Assembly: GCA_029574005.1 (NCBI GenBank)
Contig: JAKQBR010000340.1
Span: 1 to 33,436, forward strand
Source: Deltaproteobacteria bacterium
Lineage (GTDB): Bacteria; Desulfobacterota; Desulfomonilia; UBA1062
DNA: 33,436 nucleotides
Direction: 5' to 3'
Shown: positions 31,393-33,436 of the stretch, piece by piece
Position numbering within the stretch: the stretch's first letter is position 1
Layout of the letters: each line of letters begins with the position of its first letter
Made by a program: the position numbers and the translations under genes
Notes under the pieces: model-generated
What the model saw: the letters and a program-made list of their open reading frames with translations, nothing else
What the model was told of the DNA's origin: nothing
The model's database searches: none

Positions 31393-32079
31393 TTAGATCC
31401 AGCCGAGGATGCCGCTGAAAACGATCAGGCAGGCGGCATCGATGCCCAGAATCGTGCCCACGGCGATGAGCTTGCTCTTCATCTTCTCCATGTCATGGAC
31501 CCAGAAGGCCACGGCAAAGAAGTAGAAATACCCGATGAGCCAGAGCAGCCACGGCGCCTTGAGGCTCCACCAGGCATATTCCCACGTGAGCGCGCCCATG
31601 GCATTTAAAATCATCTCCACGATCACGGCCGCGGTGGTAAAGCCGATGGCGATCAGCAGCCGGTTGGGGATGCCGAAGATCTTCATGTGCTTGTCGGCGG
31701 GCAGGGCCAGGCAGGCCACCACGCCCATTACGGCGAACATCATGGTGATCTCGATGTTGAGCCCGATCAGGATCAGGTAGGAGGTCTCGTTGCCGGGGGT
31801 GCCCCAGACCGGGGCATACTGGGTGAAGTAGAACACCAGCCCGTTCCAGATCTCATTGAACCAGTCGCAGCCCCAGAGCGCCAGGCCGCCTAAGACCACG
31901 CTCCAGTTCTTCTTGGAGATCTGCGACTGGTACACGTACAGTACCAGGAGGAACAAGGTGATGACCTGCCACTTGAACTGGTGCGGGTCGCGCAGGATGG
32001 CCAGCGACTGGAGGGAATACGCCGATATCGTGGATGGATCCTTGACCATATCTATGGCGTGTGGCGAAAGCTGAAGCAT
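31393..32079 (-). CDS. Uncharacterised integral membrane protein (~6 TM)
   Basis: 228 aa with about six hydrophobic segments (WQVITLFLLVLYVY; LGGLALWGCDWFNEIWNGLVFYF; SYLILIGLNIEITMMFAVMGVVACLAL; LLIAIGFTTAAVIVEMILNAMG; WLLWLIGYFYFFAVAFWV; LIAVGTILGIDAACLIVFSGILGWI). No family recognised. Confidence 0.85.
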   Translation of the reverse strand: MLQLSPHAIDMVKDPSTISAYSLQSLAILRDPHQFKWQVITLFLLVLYVYQSQISKKNWSVVLGGLALWGCDWFNEIWNGLVFYFTQYAPVWGTPGNETSYLILIGLNIEITMMFAVMGVVACLALPADKHMKIFGIPNRLLIAIGFTTAAVIVEMILNAMGALTWEYAWWSLKAPWLLWLIGYFYFFAVAFWVHDMEKMKSKLIAVGTILGIDAACLIVFSGILGWI

Positions 32080-32143
32080 GGGTATACCTCCTCGATCAGA
32101 ATTTTTTTATAGTCTACCGAGAATTTCATCGGAGTCAAGGCGG

Positions 32144-32182
32144 AAAATGAACAAATGAATTTTCTGTTCACTTATTCATTTT
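32144..32182. promoter_or_regulatory. Candidate TetR operator between the membrane protein gene and tetR
   Basis: AAAATGAACAAATG-N11-CACTTATTCATTTT, arms 12/14 complementary, in the divergent intergenic region. Confidence 0.6.
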
Positions 32183-32231
32183 GATTGACAGCCCTTCTCC
32201 CCGGCTGATAGAAAACCGATGGCAAACCATT

Positions 32232-32822
32232 ATGGCAAAGAAGGACGTCAAGCGCATCCGGATCTATGAGGCGGCCCTGGAGGTATTCGCGCGCTACGGG
32301 TACCGGCGGGCGCGCATGGAGGACGTCGCCGAGGCCCTGCATATGACCAAAGGCAATCTCTACCTGTATGTCAGCAACAAGCGCGACCTCTATGAAAAGG
32401 CCGTGGCCTATGCCCTGTTGAAATGGCAGGGCCATGCCAAGCGCGAGGCCGACAGGTTCGATGATCCGGTTCAAAAGCTGGCCGTTTATTCCACCAAGGG
32501 CATCGAGTATCTGCAGCAGGACCCTGTTCTGAAGGCCGTCCTCATCGATAACCCATCCGTGTTCCCGATCTCGCCGAGCGAAGACCCCTTCTACGAGATC
32601 AATCGCGCCTCCATGGACATGCTCAAGGAGATCCTGAAGAAAGGCGTCGATCAAAAACGCTTCGCCGCCATGGACGTGGACCGCGTGGCGGAGCTGTTCT
32701 ACTCCATCTATACCCTCTTCATCAACAAGGTCTACATCAAGTCCGAGGGCGAGAGCACGCTATCCATGTTCGAGGAAGGGATCGGCATCGTCCTCAACGG
32801 GCTTCTGGCCCGCGGCGATTAG
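32232..32822 (+). CDS. TetR/AcrR family transcriptional regulator
   Basis: MAKKDVKRIRIYEAALEVFARYGYRRARMEDVAEALHMTKGNLYLYVSNKRDLYEKAVAYALLKW: canonical TetR HTH. Start trimmed from 32181. Confidence 0.95.
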   Translation: MAKKDVKRIRIYEAALEVFARYGYRRARMEDVAEALHMTKGNLYLYVSNKRDLYEKAVAYALLKWQGHAKREADRFDDPVQKLAVYSTKGIEYLQQDPVLKAVLIDNPSVFPISPSEDPFYEINRASMDMLKEILKKGVDQKRFAAMDVDRVAELFYSIYTLFINKVYIKSEGESTLSMFEEGIGIVLNGLLARGD

Positions 32823-32890
32823 AGGCGCCATGCCGTATGCCTTGGCGCTGGAATGAGCGTCGGCCTGCGCATGCGCGCCGCCTGCTCGCT

Positions 32891-32902
32891 CGGCTTAAGC
32901 CG
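32891..32902. repeat. Palindrome CGGCTTAAGCCG downstream of tetR
   Basis: Perfect 12-bp dyad. Confidence 0.4.
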
Positions 32903-32908
32903 GGTCCA

Positions 32909-32936
32909 TTGACAACCTTGGTTGAAACGATATTAT
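32909..32936 (+). promoter_or_regulatory. Candidate sigma70 promoter TTGACA-N16-TATTAT
   Basis: Perfect -35 and good -10 in the intergenic region upstream of the DUF937 gene, about 240 nt before its ATG. Confidence 0.45.
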
Positions 32937-33180
32937 AGTATTTAAGGAAACCATATGGGAAGAGAGGGCTCATATCGGACGACTCTGCCATGATCCTCGG
33001 TAAGGCCTGTCGATGTTTTTTGTGCAGGCATATGTCATCGCTGATAGACCTCACAGATTGTTAGCTTTTTTGGGTGTCCCGTACGATCACGCTTCAAGAA
33101 ATCCGCAGCCATGTGAGCTCCTCGCGGCGGTTTTCAAGCAAAGACTGTTTTGCTCAGACCTGAAGAAAAGGAGGACTTCA

Positions 33181-33436
33181 ATGGCAGTGAACATGATCGG
33201 GATGTTGAAAGGGCTCTTAACCGACAACCTTATCGCCAGGACCGCGGAACTTCTGGGAGAAAACAAGTCCGGGGTGACGAACGCGGTTGGCGGCGCCCTG
33301 CCGACGCTGCTGCTCGGCCTCTTGAAGAAAGGCAGCGAGCCGGGCGGGGCCGAGAATATCATCAAGATACTGCAGGAAGGCAAGCATGACGGCGGCATTC
33401 TGGACGATCTCGGGGGCGTTCTGGGCGGAGGAGATG
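33181..33436 (+). CDS. DUF937-like protein, truncated by window end
   Basis: Manual translation MAVNMIGMLKGLLTDNLIARTAELLGENKSGVTNAVGGALPTLLLGLLKKGSEPGGAENIIKILQEGKHDGGILDDLGGVLGGGD; AAAGGAGG RBS. Absent from the ORF track because it is open at the edge. Confidence 0.8.
   Translation, partial: MAVNMIGMLKGLLTDNLIARTAELLGENKSGVTNAVGGALPTLLLGLLKKGSEPGGAENIIKILQEGKHDGGILDDLGGVLGGGD

Overview
The window is a bacterial chromosomal segment, moderately GC-rich and densely coding. It looks like an anaerobic Desulfobacterota-type organism, but that placement is inference. It carries: (i) a 2-hydroxyacyl-CoA dehydratase / benzoyl-CoA-reductase-like gene pair, the first truncated by the window edge and missing from the ORF track, divergent from an IclR regulator; (ii) a three-gene Hsp20 operon with a good sigma32-like promoter, divergent from a transglutaminase-like protein; (iii) hypAB and an acyl-CoA dehydrogenase; (iv) suhB-tatD-yjbQ; (v) a chromosome-maintenance block of parS-parA-parB-dnaN-gyrB-gyrA with no dnaA or recF; (vi) a Tat-exported FAD oxidoreductase, a PIF1-like helicase with a RecQ-C-like HTH tail, and a 6TM-HAMP chemoreceptor behind a sigma28-like promoter; (vii) a CheX-like/DUF3334 protein, ADP-forming acyl-CoA synthetase, a VPxxA-CTERM lamin-tail exoprotein, an exported amidohydrolase abutting a gene remnant, an uncharacterised 6-TM protein divergent from a TetR regulator, and a truncated DUF937 protein. 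No CRISPR array, tRNA, rRNA or transposase was recognised. I found no clearly new multi-gene system. The best leads are the uncharacterised membrane protein under probable TetR control, the orphan CTERM lamin-tail protein, the unexplained ~500 bp region after gyrA, the unusual gyrA, and several strong inverted repeats in intergenic DNA.
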